A DNA stretch of 64,000 nucleotides from Actinoallomurus bryophytorum (GTDB taxonomy: Bacteria; Actinomycetota; Actinomycetes; Streptosporangiales; Streptosporangiaceae), in NCBI RefSeq assembly GCF_006716425.1, contig NZ_VFOZ01000001.1, positions 2,418,001 to 2,482,000 of the forward strand. The letters run 5' to 3'. Every line of letters begins with the position of its first letter. Position 1 is the stretch's first letter. This document shows, one piece after another, positions 63,301 through 64,000 of the stretch. The notes under the pieces were generated by a model that was given only the letters and a program-made list of their open reading frames with translations, did not search any database and was not told the origin of the DNA. Made by a program: the position numbers and the translations under genes.

Positions 63301-64000
63301 TGGCGGTTGGTGGCCGGTGGCGGGGTGGCCCGTCGTGGGTAGCGGGCGGCGGTTGACCGGTGAACGGTAGCGGGTGGCGGGTGGCCCACGGGCCTATGGG
63401 CCCGTGGGTGGGCCCATGGCCATGGCCGGTGGCGGGCGGGCGGTGACCCGTAGCCGGGACGGCCTGTCGTGGGTAACCGGCGGCGGGGCCCCATGGTCGA
63501 CGGCGGAGGGCCGATGAGCGTTAACGAGTAGCCCGTGGCCCGTGGCCCGTGGCCCATGGCCGGGGGCCGGGGGCCGGGGGCCGGGGCCGGTAGCGGGCGG
63601 GCGGTGACCCGTAGCGGGGACGGCACGTCGTAGGTAACCGGCGGCGAGACGCCATGGTCGGCGACGGTTGGCCGGTAAGCGGTAACGGGTGGCCGAGGCC
63701 AGGGGGCCGGGAACCCATGGCCCATGGCCCATGGCCCATGGCCCATGGCCCGGGGTCAGTGGCCGGGAGGCCATGACCGGTGACCTATAGCCCGTGGCGG
63801 GCGGCCGGTGACCCGTAGCCGGGAAGGCGTGTCGTGGGTAACCGGCGGCGGGGCGCGCATGGTCGACGGCCGGAGGCCCGGTGAGCGGTAGCGGGTGGCC
63901 GGTGGCCCATAACCCGGGGCGGACCCGGTGGCGAGTGGCCCGTGACCTGCAGTCGGGGCGGGTGGCGGAAGGTGGCTTTCCGCCGAGAGGCCGGGCCGGT
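63301..64000. repeat. Degenerate GC-rich repeat region to the window edge
   Basis: Built of short GGTGGC, GGCCCGTGGC and CCCATGG units. A longer motif containing GGCGGTGACCCGTAGCCGGG then TCGTGGGTAACCGGCGGCG and ATGGTCG recurs at about 63431, 63593 and 63795, with a weaker relative near 63302. At 63714-63748 CCCATGG is repeated five times. Frames that stay open encode only low-complexity peptides. It is probably a decayed satellite-like array; it continues beyond the window. Confidence 0.7.

Noticed and set aside
63075-63774. Minus-strand frames of 72-223 codons with MGHGPWAMGHG-type repeats
   Set aside because: They are translations of the CCCATGG repeat array, with no ribosome site or family similarity.

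Overview
The window is a stretch of high-GC actinomycete chromosome. Most genes show strong third-position G/C, GTG/TTG starts are common, and the clearest lineage markers are a bldC-type developmental regulator, a DUF4229 protein, DUF574-type methyltransferase, ECF41/ECF42 sigma factors and a menaquinone-linked 14-subunit complex I locus. A filamentous actinomycete of the Streptosporangiales (for example a Thermomonosporaceae relative) fits best, but that placement is inference; no rRNA or marker such as rpoB is present. I see no tRNA, rRNA, CRISPR array or prophage.

Layout. 1-11 kb: end of an aldo/keto reductase; a Pit phosphate transporter with a small membrane partner and a likely PHO box; an ECF42 sigma factor preceded by what looks like a decayed DGPF/YCII gene; a four-gene minus-strand envelope operon (two unknowns, GT28-like glycolipid glycosyltransferase, NodB deacetylase); a NarL-type two-component pair with a DUF4097 protein; a zinc alcohol/formaldehyde dehydrogenase. 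11-20 kb: nucleoside phosphorylase-FHA-Ser/Thr kinase cluster, methyltransferase, and three regulator/enzyme pairs arranged divergently around repeat-rich operators (MarR/FMN reductase, HxlR/thiolase, XRE/methionine aminopeptidase). 20-39 kb: large LuxR ATPase regulator, DinB-like protein, secreted S33 peptidase, GntR-TetR fusion regulator, GT4 mannosyltransferase, L,D-transpeptidase, threonine aldolase, hemerythrin protein, DHA2 drug exporter opposite an ECF41 sigma factor, RarD, trypsin-like protease, aldo/keto reductase.

38.4-57.6 kb is the core: a minus-strand operon ggr-(34-codon ORF)-nuoABCDEFGHIJKLMN-polyprenyl diphosphate synthase, with nearly every junction an ATGA/GTGA overlap, and menG divergent from it. 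A perfect 18-bp match to the Rex operator consensus lies in the shared upstream region, so NADH/NAD+ sensing of complex I, together with menaquinone tail synthesis, tail reduction and ring methylation, is predicted as one redox-controlled respiratory block.

57.6-59.2 kb holds an IS110-family element that has inserted into a roughly 300-bp dispersed repeat. An uninterrupted relative of that repeat sits at 10.73-11.03 kb, and aligning the two defines the IS ends to within a few bases. The 5' non-coding end of the IS folds into nested long inverted repeats, as expected for a bridge RNA. 59-64 kb: DUF4229 protein, threonine dehydratase, bldC, a small charged protein next to a HExxH metallopeptidase of the lethal-factor/PPEP kind, a PLDc_N membrane protein, then more than 1.2 kb without a credible gene, ending in degenerate GC-rich repeats.
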